Notes: generated by a model from the letters alone, not told the origin. A stretch of 64,000 nt of DNA from Kribbella rubisoli (GCF_004217145.1 NZ_SHKR01000014.1:372001-436000); one strand, 5' to 3'. Positions 43,489-52,056 are shown, counted from the stretch's first letter. A program made the numbers and translations.

Positions 43489-44885
43489 CGTGCGTCCTCC
43501 CGTCGGAACAGTGCTAGCTGGGTTGGCGGGCCCAGGGCGGGGTCGGGTGGGCCTACGGGGCGGAACTCGACTGAGTAGTTGTAGCGGGTGGCGACTTCGT
43601 GGGACCAGGTTTCGAATTCGGGGCGGGTCCATTCGAAGCGGTGGTCGGGGTGGCGGTAGTTGCCGGCGGGGAGGGAGGGGAAGAGGGCGTTGTACTCGCT
43701 GTTCGGGGTTGTGATGACGATGGCTGCGGGGTGGGCGGCGCGGAAGACCGAGTGGGCCAGGGCGGGTAGGCGGGGTGGGTCGACGTGTTCGATGACCTCC
43801 ATGAGGACGACGGCGTCAAGGCCGGCGAGGCGCTCGTCGGAGTACGTGACGGACGACTGCAGGAAACGCAACCGGTCGCGCTGCCGGTCGGGCAGGTCGT
43901 CGTAGTGCAGTCGACGTTTGGCTCCGATCAGCGCTCGCGCCGACACGTCCGTCGCGATCAGCTCGCCGATCATCGGGTCCTTCAAGAGCTCGCCGACCAG
44001 CGCGCCTTCACCGCAGCCGATATCCGCGACGCGTCGCGCGCCGAGCTCACGCAGTACGCCGGCCACCACGCCGCGACGTTCGACTGCGAGCGACACCGAG
44101 CCTTCGTCGGACGACTCGTCGGCCAGCTCCACGCCATCGACCTCGGCGAGCCGCTCGAGCGCCGCATCGGCCAGATACCGCCGGTGCGCGAGATAGCGGC
44201 GCGAGATCAGCTCCTTCTCGGGATGCGCACCGAGCCATCCCTCGCCGGCGCGCACCAGCTTGTCGACCTCGTCGGAGCCGACCCAGTAGTGCTTGGCGTC
44301 GTCCAGCACGGGCAGCATCACATACAAGTGGTTGAGCGCATCGGCCAACCGCAGTACGCCGGTCAGCCGCAGGTCGACGTACCGCGAATCACCCCAGGCC
44401 GGGATCTGTGGATCGAGCGGCACCGGCCGCGCGTCGACGGTCCACCCGAGCGGCGCGAACAACCGCTCGGCCAGGTCGGACCCGCCCCAGCACGGCAGGG
44501 CAGGCACGTGGATCTCGAGCGGGATCGCACGCGCCGCCAACTCGGGACGCGCGTCGCAGCGACCGTTCATCGCGGTCCGGAACAGCTTCGCCAGCGCCAC
44601 GGCGAGCAGGCTCGAGGCGGCGTACGGGCGATCGTTCACGTACTCCCCGAGCGTGAATCCTTCCGCCGCCTTGCCGCGGCCGGACCGGACCAGCCCGATC
44701 GGGTCGATCTCCAGCAGGACCGCCGCCGTACACCGCTCGTCGGTCGCCTCGGGGTAGAACACGTGGGCCGATCCGCCGGTGACCTCGATCAGCTGCGGCC
44801 GGGCCGGGTTCTTGTGCAACAGGAACCCGAAATCACTCGCAGGCGCGTCAATTCCAGTCAGGTCGGTACCAAGCGTCAGGAACAC
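43485..44885 (-). CDS. hen1: Hen1 RNA 3'-terminal ribose 2'-O-methyltransferase
   Basis: This is bacterial Hen1, 466 residues, which methylates the 2'-OH at the 3' end of a cut RNA before Pnkp seals it, so the repaired site resists recutting. The N-terminal ~230 residues are the Hen1_N part that interacts with Pnkp. The SAM site is RVADIGCGEGALV. The metal-binding residues appear in VVLMEVIEHVDPPRLPAL with a later His in PDHRFEWTRPEF. The GTG start at 44885 fits the family N-terminus (FLTLGTDLTGIDAPASDFGFLLHK). It overlaps pnkp by ATGA. Confidence 0.95.
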   Translation of the reverse strand: MFLTLGTDLTGIDAPASDFGFLLHKNPARPQLIEVTGGSAHVFYPEATDERCTAAVLLEIDPIGLVRSGRGKAAEGFTLGEYVNDRPYAASSLLAVALAKLFRTAMNGRCDARPELAARAIPLEIHVPALPCWGGSDLAERLFAPLGWTVDARPVPLDPQIPAWGDSRYVDLRLTGVLRLADALNHLYVMLPVLDDAKHYWVGSDEVDKLVRAGEGWLGAHPEKELISRRYLAHRRYLADAALERLAEVDGVELADESSDEGSVSLAVERRGVVAGVLRELGARRVADIGCGEGALVGELLKDPMIGELIATDVSARALIGAKRRLHYDDLPDRQRDRLRFLQSSVTYSDERLAGLDAVVLMEVIEHVDPPRLPALAHSVFRAAHPAAIVITTPNSEYNALFPSLPAGNYRHPDHRFEWTRPEFETWSHEVATRYNYSVEFRPVGPPDPALGPPTQLALFRREDAR

Positions 44886-45102
44886 CGCGCTATTCGATCA
44901 CGGGTCGAGGAATGAGACACGCGGATTGAGGGCTGGCGTGTTCGGCCCTTTGGATCTAGCTTGTGTTGAGAAGATGAGTCGCTACAGACCGTCCTTCCCC
45001 GCTGACAGTCGGTAAATGTCCCCGGTTTGTGGCGAGAGCCCAAGCACGTGACTACGGGGAAAGGATCATGGCACCAATCTGTCGCCTCCCGGGGTGTAGC
45101 CG

Positions 45103-45426
45103 GTGAAACCCCAGACATTCGAACTCGTTCGTTACACCGACATCAGCGGGGTTTCCGGTACCGGCGTCGTCGCCGAAGGCTGTGTCTTCACCGACGGCTC
45201 GGTCGCGCTCCGCTGGCACGGCGCAAACCCCTCCACGGCCGTCTGGCCGGACCTGGACTCCATCCTCGCCGTTCACGGCCACTGCGGCGCGACCGTGGTG
45301 CGCTGGCTGGACGTCTCCGAGATGGAGCCGGTACCGGGCACCGACCTGCTGCCGGGCGAGCTGACGCACATCCTCGCCACCGGCCGCCGCACCCACCACC
45401 ACCCGTCGGCCGTAGCGTCGGCCTGA
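45103..45426 (+). CDS. Small conserved actinobacterial protein of unknown function, copy 1
   Basis: The function is not recognised. The protein has 107 residues with no signal peptide or membrane segment. The core block FELVRYTDISGVSGTGVV, then DGSVALRW and LAVHGHCGATVVRWLD, looks like a compact beta-rich domain. A second copy lies at 52644-53000 and is identical at about 55 of the first 70 residues. The GTG start aligns with that of the second copy. It converges on folE; a hairpin that could stop transcription both ways lies between. Single-domain proteins of this sequence type are common in actinomycetes. Confidence 0.82.
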   Translation: MKPQTFELVRYTDISGVSGTGVVAEGCVFTDGSVALRWHGANPSTAVWPDLDSILAVHGHCGATVVRWLDVSEMEPVPGTDLLPGELTHILATGRRTHHHPSAVASA

Positions 45427-45439
45427 AAGGCGAGTTTCG

Positions 45440-45485
45440 GCTGACCGCCCGGCCTACGGGGTGAGGCCGGTCAGCGCGAAGAACT
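45440..45485. terminator. Hairpin between convergent genes
   Basis: GCTGACCG and its complement CGGTCAGC form an outer stem, and GGCC/GGCC an inner one. It starts 14 bases after the stop of the small unknown gene and overlaps the folE stop. Confidence 0.5.
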
Positions 45486-46065
45486 CCTGCCGCGAACTGG
45501 GGTTGTCGCGCAGGATCCCCTGCAGCGACGACGTCACCGTCTTCGAGCCGGCCGCCCGCACGCCGCGCAGCGACATGCACTGATGCTCGGCCTCGATCAC
45601 CACGCCGACGCCCTTCGGGTCGAGGTGATCCTGCAGCCAGTCGGCCACCTGCTTCGTCAGCCGCTCCTGCACCTGGAAGTCACGCGCGAACAGCTCCACC
45701 ACCCGGGCCAGCTTCGACAGCCCGAGGATCCGATCGCCCGGCAGGTACCCGACGTGGGCGACGCCCTGGAACGGCAGCAGGTGGTGCTCGCACAACGACT
45801 GCACCGGGATGTCCTTGGCCAGGACGAGCTCGTCGTACCCCTCGTCGTTCGGGAACGTCGTCAGCTCGAACTCCCGCGGCGTGAGCATCTCCGCGTACGC
45901 GTTCGCGACCCGGCGCGGGGTGTCCGCCAGGTGTGCGCTCTCCGGGTCCCGCCCGAGCGCAGTCAGCAGATCGGCCACCGCGCGCTGCGCGGCCGGAAGA
46001 TCGATCTCCGCCCGCCGCGCGACGATATGGAGGGGGACGGACTCGAGGTCGGCCGAGATCGCCAT
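45454..46065 (-). CDS. folE: GTP cyclohydrolase I
   Basis: This enzyme converts GTP to dihydroneopterin triphosphate, the first step of folate (or other pterin) synthesis, as a decamer in the cytoplasm. It has 203 residues. The zinc ligands are Cys92 and His95 in LCEHHLLPF and the Cys in EHQCMSLRG; other family blocks are DTPRRVANAYAEM and GLSKLARVVELFARDFQVQERL. The ATG at 46065 is preferred over a GTG six bases upstream because it sits seven bases after AGGGAG. It diverges from a three-Cys regulator. Other folate genes are not in the window. Confidence 0.97.
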   Translation of the reverse strand: MAISADLESVPLHIVARRAEIDLPAAQRAVADLLTALGRDPESAHLADTPRRVANAYAEMLTPREFELTTFPNDEGYDELVLAKDIPVQSLCEHHLLPFQGVAHVGYLPGDRILGLSKLARVVELFARDFQVQERLTKQVADWLQDHLDPKGVGVVIEAEHQCMSLRGVRAAGSKTVTSSLQGILRDNPSSRQEFFALTGLTP

Positions 46066-46107
46066 CTGCACACTCCCTGAGGTCTCAACGAACTGCCACT
46101 ATAACTG

Positions 46108-46135
46108 TTACATCAACCCAAGTTGTCGATAGAAT
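46108..46135 (+). promoter_or_regulatory. Promoter of leaderless three-Cys regulator gene
   Basis: TTACAT, a 16-base spacer and TAGAAT are followed by six bases and the GTG at 46142. The region also holds the folE promoter on the other strand (TATAGT at 46103-46098), so the regulator could control both. Confidence 0.65.
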
Positions 46136-46141
46136 CATCCC

Positions 46142-46828
46142 GTGGACACGTCGTGGGACACCGAGGTTCAGGCGATCGCCGCGTTGGAGGAGCCGACCCG
46201 CCGCCGGCTCTACGAGTACGTCGTCGGCTCACCCGACCCGGTCAGCCGCGACGAGGCCGCGGCCGAGCTCGGTATCCCCCGGACGACGGTCGCGTTCCAT
46301 CTGGACCGGCTCACCGAGGAGGGCCTGCTCGACACCTGCTTCGAGCGCCGGAGTGGACGCACCGGCCCCGGCGCCGGACGGCCCGCGAAGCTGTACCTGC
46401 GCTCCAACCGCGAGATCGAGATCACCCTCCCCGAGCGCCAGTACGCCGTTGCCGGCCGCCTGCTCGCCGCTGCCGTCGAAGACGCCGAAGCCAGCGGTAC
46501 GTCGCCTCGCGCCGCCGTCAACCGCCGCGCCCGCGAGTACGGCGAAGCGATCGGCCGCGACGCCGGGGACAGCCCGGTGATCGAGATCCTCGCGTCGCAC
46601 GGCTTCGAACCGCGCGCGGACAAGGACGGCATCGCGCTGGTCAACTGCCCGTTCCAGCGCATCGCCCAGGAGCAGCCCAAGCTGGTCTGCGGGATGAACC
46701 TGCACCTCCTGGCCGGCATCGTCGACGCGCTCGACCTCCCGTACGAGGCCCGCCTGGCCCCGTCACCCGGTCACTGCTGCGTCCGGCTCGTGCCCGCGGG
46801 ATTAGGCTCGCCGGGTGGCGAAGAGTAA
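46142..46828 (+). CDS. Winged-helix regulator with three-cysteine C-terminal domain (SufR-like)
   Basis: This ArsR/MarR-like regulator has 228 residues. The winged helix reads EEPTRRRLYEYVVG, DEAAAELGIPRTTVAFHLDRLTEEGLL. The C-terminal half carries Cys169, Cys183 and Cys212 (with Cys213), in NCPF, LVCGMN and GHCCVRL. This pattern resembles regulators that hold an iron-sulfur cluster, such as SufR. It is leaderless. It diverges from folE and overlaps ybaK by 14 bp. Redox or iron sensing is inferred from the cysteines only. No suf genes are near. Confidence 0.82.
   Translation: MDTSWDTEVQAIAALEEPTRRRLYEYVVGSPDPVSRDEAAAELGIPRTTVAFHLDRLTEEGLLDTCFERRSGRTGPGAGRPAKLYLRSNREIEITLPERQYAVAGRLLAAAVEDAEASGTSPRAAVNRRAREYGEAIGRDAGDSPVIEILASHGFEPRADKDGIALVNCPFQRIAQEQPKLVCGMNLHLLAGIVDALDLPYEARLAPSPGHCCVRLVPAGLGSPGGEE
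46803..46808 (+). promoter_or_regulatory. -10 box of leaderless ybaK-like gene
   Basis: TAGGCT inside the end of the previous gene is followed by six bases and the GTG at 46815. Confidence 0.55.
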
Positions 46829-47303
46829 GCAGAGTCAGGGCACGCCCGCGACGGTTGCGCTGACGAAGGCGAAGGTCGAATTCACGACCCACGCGTACGA
46901 GCACGACCCGGCGGCGAAGTCGTACGGGCTGGAGGCCGCCGAGGCGCTCGGCCTGGACCCGGAGCAGGTGTTCAAGACGCTGCTCGTCGAGGTCGACGGG
47001 AAGCTCGCGGTCGGCGTCGTACCGGTCGGGAAGCAGCTTGATCTGAAGGCGATCGCGGCCGCTGCCGGCGGCAAGAAGGCGGTGATGGCCGACCCGGCCG
47101 CCGCCGAGCGCACCACCGGGTACGTCGTCGGCGGCATCAGCCCGATCGGCCAGAAGCGCGCACTGCCCACGGTCATTGACAGCACCGCCACCGACCACCC
47201 GACGGTCTACGTGTCGGGCGGGCGACGCGGTTTCGACATCGGCCTGTCCCCCGCCGACCTGATCGCCGTGACCAAGGCGCGTACGGCGGCTATCGCCAGA
47301 TAG
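46815..47303 (+). CDS. ybaK: YbaK/EbsC-type Cys-tRNA(Pro) deacylase
   Basis: This trans-editing enzyme has 162 residues and hydrolyses Cys wrongly attached to tRNA(Pro). Family blocks are TKAKVEFTTHAYEHDPAAKSYGLEAAEALGLDPEQVFKTL (seen here as EHDPAAKSYG and EQVFKTLLVEVDGKLAVGVVP), the conserved Lys in GGKKAVMADP, and TGYVVGGISPIGQK. It overlaps the regulator gene upstream by 14 bp but has its own leaderless promoter within it. Its end overlaps the convergent GH32 gene by 14 bp. Confidence 0.93.
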   Translation: MAKSKQSQGTPATVALTKAKVEFTTHAYEHDPAAKSYGLEAAEALGLDPEQVFKTLLVEVDGKLAVGVVPVGKQLDLKAIAAAAGGKKAVMADPAAAERTTGYVVGGISPIGQKRALPTVIDSTATDHPTVYVSGGRRGFDIGLSPADLIAVTKARTAAIAR

Positions 47304-48582
47304 ACCCGAGCTGGTGGATCGTCAGCTGCTCCACGACCGCACGCCCCTCGGCCACCAGCTCGAGCTCGGCCGGACGAACGTTGTAGCTCTGGTAGACCGC
47401 ACCGTCGTTCCCGAACACGTCCAGCTGATCGCGGTCGATCAGTAGGTGGAGTTTGATCTTGCCGTTCACCGGTTCGAGCTTGGCGCCGTCGAGCTTTCGG
47501 TCCTGGTACATCACGTCGCGGCCGACCTTCACCGTGAAGCTCGTGACTTGGCTGACGTCGACAGTCGCTTCCAGCTCGTAGGTGCTGCCTGCCGCGAATT
47601 GCCAGCTGTCGGCGACCGTCAGGTTCTCCCAGGTCTGCGTGCTTTCGCGGAGCGACGCCAACTCCGGGATCGGCGTGCTGAAAACGCGAAGGCCATCGTC
47701 GGTGTGGTGCAGGGAGAGGTCCACCGGGAACGATGCGTTACCGGTCCAGATCGAGCCCTTGTTCTCGCCCTGCCAGGCCATCGACACGATGCGCCCGTCC
47801 GGCACGTTCTCGAAGGTCAGGCCCGCGTAGTACCCCGCGCCGGCAAACGTCTCGGTCTGGTTGAGCTTCTGCGGCTCGGTCCAGTCCGAGTGGTAGGTCG
47901 TACCGTCCCACTCCCCGACGACGTACTTGCCGCTACCGCCGTGGAGAAGCCAGCGGTAGCCGTCGTCGATCGCCATCCGGATCAGGTTCGGGCACTCGAA
48001 CAACCAGTCGGCCGAATAGCGCGACGCGAACGTCCAATCGAGCAGGTTGATCGAGGTATAGAAGTCGACGCCGTTCCCGCCCTCGTCCGACCACACAACC
48101 ATGCCCCAGGTCTCCGACACCGGGTCCCAGAACACCTTCGGGTCGCGGCTCGTGCCGCCGGGTGTGACGACCTTCTTGCCGTCGGCGTACGTCAGGAACG
48201 TATTGCCGCCGTCCAGGCTGTAGAAGACGATCACGCCGTTCGTGCCGGAGTACACGAGGACTGGGTCGTCCTCGCCGTCTTTCAGACCGCTGACGTTCTC
48301 GAGGTCGACGACCCCGCCACCCGACCACAGGTCACCGGGGTGGATCTGCGGGTCGAGGGCGATCGGTTCTTGCGTCCAGTGCACGAGGTCGGTGCTGGTC
48401 GCGTGACCCCAGTGCATGGTGTCCCAGACCAGGCTGTTCGGCGCGTGCTGGTAGTAGAGGTGATACACGCCGCGGTAGTACAGCGGCGCGTTCACGTCGT
48501 TCATCCAGCCGGCCCGCGTGCTGAAGTGGAACTGCCCGCGGTTGTCTTCCTGGTAGTTCGTCGCTGGATAGGGGGAGGTCAT
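47290..48582 (-). CDS. GH32 glycoside hydrolase (levanase/invertase type)
   Basis: This is a GH32 enzyme of 430 residues that hydrolyses fructans or sucrose. The nucleophile is the Asp of GWMNDVNAP (WMNDPNG in most members). The transition-state motif SRDPKVF and the acid/base Glu in WLFECPNLIRM are clear. A C-terminal beta-sandwich follows from about residue 330. No signal peptide is seen, so it may work on imported sugar or leave by another route. The change of PNG to VNA next to the nucleophile is uncommon. A monocistronic gene, convergent with ybaK. Confidence 0.92.
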   Translation of the reverse strand: MTSPYPATNYQEDNRGQFHFSTRAGWMNDVNAPLYYRGVYHLYYQHAPNSLVWDTMHWGHATSTDLVHWTQEPIALDPQIHPGDLWSGGGVVDLENVSGLKDGEDDPVLVYSGTNGVIVFYSLDGGNTFLTYADGKKVVTPGGTSRDPKVFWDPVSETWGMVVWSDEGGNGVDFYTSINLLDWTFASRYSADWLFECPNLIRMAIDDGYRWLLHGGSGKYVVGEWDGTTYHSDWTEPQKLNQTETFAGAGYYAGLTFENVPDGRIVSMAWQGENKGSIWTGNASFPVDLSLHHTDDGLRVFSTPIPELASLRESTQTWENLTVADSWQFAAGSTYELEATVDVSQVTSFTVKVGRDVMYQDRKLDGAKLEPVNGKIKLHLLIDRDQLDVFGNDGAVYQSYNVRPAELELVAEGRAVVEQLTIHQLGSIWR

Positions 48583-48608
48583 GGCTCCACACCTACCCCA
48601 TCAGCGCC

Positions 48609-50711
48609 TCATCCAGTGATGCCGGGCTTCCCCGTTTCGAGGTGACCGGACAAGCGACGGCGGTACGTCGTGTCGTCCGGCGAGGTAACCTCGACGTCGT
48701 ACCAGCCATGGTCGGTCGGCCAGAAGATCGGGCTGGTCTGCTTACCGCGCAGCTCGATCGTCGTGGCCTTGCTGCCGTACCCGCGGGACCTGAGCTTCAC
48801 GGTCAGCGACTTCCGTGAGCCGTTGACAAGGTGGAGCTGGAGCGCGCCGGCGCGGTTCTCGATGCGTACGTCGAGGGCCGCCGCGGCGCCGTCGGACGAA
48901 CCGGCAACCTCCGCCCAGAAACGGTTCGGCCCCTGGACTGCGACTTCGAACGGCCCGTCGACCGGGATCGCGACGGCGGTCGGCGACTGGCTCGGGCTCT
49001 TGTCGGCGTGGCTGTGATGTACGTCGAGGTGGGTCGGCGCAGGGAGCTCGCCGCCGTACGGATAGATGGCGAAGTGGGCCGACTGCGAGCCATGGTTGCT
49101 CAGGGCCAACATCAGCTTGCCGTTGGCAACTGATCCGGAAACCGACGGCCCGTAAGGCAATGCGCGGGCCGGACGGCGGCCGGGCTCCTGCACCGGGATC
49201 GCCTGGTCGACGGGCGGCGCGGGGTGCCAGCGGGTGATCGGCGCGGGCACCGGACCCGGCTGGTCGACCGGCGGCTGCCGGTACGTGCGGTCGAAGTCGA
49301 ACGCCGATAGCAGGTCGCCGCACGCGGTCCGGCGCCAGGTGCTGATGTTCGGCTCGCGGACGCCGGTCCACTGCTCGAGGAAGCGCAGTACCGAGGTGTG
49401 GTCGAAGACCTGCGAGTTCACGTGACCGCCGACCGACCACGGCGAGACCACGGTCATCGGGACACGCGGGCCGAGGCCGATCGGCTTACCGGCGTACCAG
49501 TCGTCGCCTTCGCCCGAGGTGGGCTGCGGGGCGACCGGCGGCGGCACGTGGTCGAAGTACCCGTCGTTCTCGTCGAAGTTGATCAGCAGCACGGTCTTCG
49601 ACCACGTGTCGGGGTCGGAGGCGATCGCGTCGAGGACGTCGTAGATCAGGTTCGCGCTGCCGACCGGGGTGGACGAGCCGGGGTGCTCGGAGTCGACCGC
49701 GGACGGGACCAGCCAGCTCACCTTCGGCAGCGTGCCGGCCTTGATGTCGGCGCGCAGCCGCGGGACGAGCGACTCCGGCTCGGACCGGTACATCGCCTTG
49801 CGGAACAGCTTCTGGTCCTTGATCGGCAGCTTCTCGACGGCCGCGTCGAGCAGCTTCAACGCGTCCGCGCGTTCGGCGTCGGTCTTCGCGAAGAGCTTGT
49901 CGTAGAACTCCTCGGTCGTCCGGTAGCCCGGCACGTTCGCCAGGATCCGGTGACCGATGTCCTTGAACGTCTTGAAGTACTCGACCGCGTTGTCGGTGAA
50001 GTTGTCCCACTCCTGGTAGATCTGCCAGGAGACACCGGCCTTCTCCAGCCGTTCCGGGTACGCCGTCCAGTCGTAGCCGGCGTGGTTGTAGTCGTACGCC
50101 GCGTTGGTGACCGCGCGCTGCGTCGTACCGGGCTCGTACCCGGTCGTGCCGGACCACAGGTAGTTGCGGTTCGGATTGGTCGAGCCGTTGACCGAGCAGT
50201 GGTACGCGTCGCAGATCGTGAACGTCTCGGCGAGCTCGTACTGCAGCGGGAGGTCGCCGCGCTCGTAGTGGGTCATGGTGGCGGCCGTCCTGGCCTGCAC
50301 CCAGGCGTCGTTCCAGCCGCCGGCCCAGGCCTGGGTGGCGTCGCTGAAGCCGTGGGCCAGCGCGCCGAGGTACTGGATGTCGTCGAGGTTGCGGCCCTCG
50401 TCGGCGGCGGCCTTGCTCAGCGAGAACGGCAATACCTCGCCGCCGCCGGGCTTCGGCTGGTGGAAGATGCTCTTGCCGTTGCGCAGCCGCAGCGGCTGGC
50501 GGTCGCCGTACCCGCGGATCCCGTGGAGCGTCCCGAAGTAGTGGTCGAACGATCGGTTCTCCTGCATCAGCACGATCACGTGCTCGATCGCGCGCAGACC
50601 ACCACGCCGCACAGGCTGCGTCATCGCGGTGTGCAGCGACGGTGGGAGCAGCGAGACCGCTGCCCCACCCGCCATCGAACCGAGCACCAGGCGCCGGGAG
50701 ATCTCAGTCAT
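48609..50711 (-). CDS. Phospholipase C, phosphocholine-specific, Tat-exported
   Basis: This is a secreted phosphoesterase of 700 residues in the PLC-N type phospholipase C family. A Tat signal reads SRRLVLGSMAGGAAVSLLPP at the N-terminus. The catalytic domain starts IEHVIVLMQENRSFDHYFGT; further metal motifs are CDAYHCSVNGSTNPNRNYLWSG, NFDENDGYFDHVPPP and GPRVPMTVVSPW. Two C-terminal DUF756-type beta domains follow from about residue 480. It would cleave phosphatidylcholine or sphingomyelin outside the cell, which gives phosphate and choline. The ATG at 50711 puts the twin arginine at residues 6-7. Confidence 0.95.
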   Translation of the reverse strand: MTEISRRLVLGSMAGGAAVSLLPPSLHTAMTQPVRRGGLRAIEHVIVLMQENRSFDHYFGTLHGIRGYGDRQPLRLRNGKSIFHQPKPGGGEVLPFSLSKAAADEGRNLDDIQYLGALAHGFSDATQAWAGGWNDAWVQARTAATMTHYERGDLPLQYELAETFTICDAYHCSVNGSTNPNRNYLWSGTTGYEPGTTQRAVTNAAYDYNHAGYDWTAYPERLEKAGVSWQIYQEWDNFTDNAVEYFKTFKDIGHRILANVPGYRTTEEFYDKLFAKTDAERADALKLLDAAVEKLPIKDQKLFRKAMYRSEPESLVPRLRADIKAGTLPKVSWLVPSAVDSEHPGSSTPVGSANLIYDVLDAIASDPDTWSKTVLLINFDENDGYFDHVPPPVAPQPTSGEGDDWYAGKPIGLGPRVPMTVVSPWSVGGHVNSQVFDHTSVLRFLEQWTGVREPNISTWRRTACGDLLSAFDFDRTYRQPPVDQPGPVPAPITRWHPAPPVDQAIPVQEPGRRPARALPYGPSVSGSVANGKLMLALSNHGSQSAHFAIYPYGGELPAPTHLDVHHSHADKSPSQSPTAVAIPVDGPFEVAVQGPNRFWAEVAGSSDGAAAALDVRIENRAGALQLHLVNGSRKSLTVKLRSRGYGSKATTIELRGKQTSPIFWPTDHGWYDVEVTSPDDTTYRRRLSGHLETGKPGITG

Positions 50712-50772
50712 GGTCCGGACCCTAGGGGCGGGCCGTAGCCACCGTGAGACCTCCGGATGAACAGCTGTCCGC

Positions 50773-51855
50773 CTACGACCTACGCCGAGCGATTGCTGCA
50801 TCACGCAGCTTCTCGAGCGTCTGCTCGGTCGTCTCCCAGCCCATGCAGGCGTCGGTGACCGACTGCCCGTAGGTCAGCTCCCGGGTCGGGTCGAGGTCCT
50901 GGCGACCCTCCTGCAGGAACGACTCGAGCATCACGCCGACGATCGCCTTGTCGCCGGCCGCGACCTGCGCGCCGATCTCTCCGGCCACCACCGGCTGGCG
51001 GCGGTGGTCCTTGCGGCTGTTGCCGTGGCTCGCGTCGATGACGACCCGCTCCGGCAGTCCTGCCTTGCGGAGGAGCTCGACGGCGCCGGCGACGGAGTCC
51101 GCGTCGTAGTTCGGGCCGCTGTCGGAGCCACGCAGTACGAGGTGGCAGTCCGGGTTGCCGCGGGTGTGCAGGATCGCGGGCGCGCCGTCGTGGTCGACAC
51201 CGGTGAAGACGTGCGGTACGGCGGCGGCCTTGATCGCGTCGACGGCCGTGGCGATCGAACCGTCGGGGCGGTTCTTCATCCCGATCGGCATCGACAGGCC
51301 GGACGACAACTGCCGGTGCACCTGGCTCTCGACGGTGCGTGCGCCGATCGCACCCCAGCCGACGGTGTCAGCGATGTACTGCGGGGTGATCGGGTCGAGG
51401 AACTCGCAGCCGGCCGGGAGTCCGAGCTCTGTGACCTGGACCAGCAACTGGCGGGCGATACGCAGACCGCGGTTGACGTCGCCGGAGCCGTCGAGGCCGG
51501 GGTCGTTGATCAGGCCCTTCCAGCCGAGGGTGGAGCGGGGCTTCTCGAAGTACACGCGCATCGCGATCAGCAGGCCGTCGGAGAGGCGCTCCGCGACCGG
51601 TCGCAGTCGTTCGGCGTACTCGAGGGCCGCCTCCGCGTCGTGGACCGAGCACGGGCCGACGACCACGAGCAGCCGGTCGTCGACGCCGTTGAGTACGTCG
51701 GCCACCGCCTGCCGTCCGTCGGCCACTCGCCCGGCGAGTTCGTCGTTGAGCGGGAACTCGTCGTGCAAGGCCTGCGGGGTGATCAGGGGGACGGTCTTCT
51801 CGATCCGCCGATCGACGACGCGCGCCTGTTCGGTCGGTTTCGGGAGGGTGTTCAT
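50773..51855 (-). CDS. aroG: 3-deoxy-7-phosphoheptulonate (DAHP) synthase, class I
   Basis: This enzyme joins phosphoenolpyruvate and erythrose 4-phosphate, the first step of the shikimate pathway. It has 360 residues, the AroF/G/H type. Motifs are VVVGPCSVHD, MRVYFEKPRSTLGWKG, GARTVESQVHRQLSSGLSMPIGMKN, and VIDASHGNSRKDHRRQ with the metal-binding His. The Cys of GPCS and the late ESFLQEGRQD block are in place. The start has an AAAGG ribosome site. A leader peptide rich in Trp, Tyr and Phe and an attenuator hairpin precede it, so aromatic amino acid supply probably controls it. Confidence 0.97.
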   Translation of the reverse strand: MNTLPKPTEQARVVDRRIEKTVPLITPQALHDEFPLNDELAGRVADGRQAVADVLNGVDDRLLVVVGPCSVHDAEAALEYAERLRPVAERLSDGLLIAMRVYFEKPRSTLGWKGLINDPGLDGSGDVNRGLRIARQLLVQVTELGLPAGCEFLDPITPQYIADTVGWGAIGARTVESQVHRQLSSGLSMPIGMKNRPDGSIATAVDAIKAAAVPHVFTGVDHDGAPAILHTRGNPDCHLVLRGSDSGPNYDADSVAGAVELLRKAGLPERVVIDASHGNSRKDHRRQPVVAGEIGAQVAAGDKAIVGVMLESFLQEGRQDLDPTRELTYGQSVTDACMGWETTEQTLEKLRDAAIARRRS

Positions 51856-51895
51856 CGGGGGACCTTTCCGCCGGTCCGCTCGCGTTGCAGCGCAG

Positions 51896-51956
51896 GCAGC
51901 CGGCTGGTGGGACGAGAAAAGCCAAGGACGGATGTCCTTGGCTTCGGGCCGGCTGC
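51896..51956 (-). promoter_or_regulatory. Attenuator between leader peptide and aroG
   Basis: On the transcript, AAGCCAAGGA and its complement (51944-51935, 51928-51919) form a 10-bp stem with a six-base loop followed by TTCTC, a terminator. GCAGCCGGC (51956-51948) can pair with GCCGGCTGC (51904-51896) around it. The leader peptide stop is 19 bases upstream of this structure, so ribosome position could decide the fold. Confidence 0.75.
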
Positions 51957-51974
51957 GGTGTCTGCGGTTGGGCG

Positions 51975-52043
51975 TCAGCGATCGGCTGAGCTGCCCGGCA
52001 CCAGAGCCGGCCACTCAAAAAATCGCCAATAGCTGCGCTTCAC
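51975..52043 (-). CDS. Aromatic-rich leader peptide of aroG
   Basis: This 22-codon frame starts at GTG 52043. Its core is SYWRFFEW, so two Trp, two Phe and one Tyr lie within eight codons. This fits a transcription-attenuation leader that senses charged aromatic tRNAs. A TATTGT -10 box at 52056-52051 lies seven bases before the GTG, so translation begins on the first base of the transcript. The terminator hairpin at 51944-51919 and aroG follow. Stalling at the aromatic codons would favour read-through into aroG. Confidence 0.8.
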   Translation of the reverse strand: MKRSYWRFFEWPALVPGSSADR

Positions 52044-52050
52044 GTCGACG

Positions 52051-52056
52051 ACAATA
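52051..52056 (-). promoter_or_regulatory. -10 box of the aroG leader transcript
   Basis: TATTGT on the minus strand is followed by seven bases and the leader GTG at 52043. Confidence 0.65.

Noticed and set aside
44886..45102. Possible riboswitch upstream of the small unknown gene
   Set aside because: Weak stems are present (for example TCCCCG with CGGGGA near 45018-45060), but no consensus of a riboswitch class I know could be matched.
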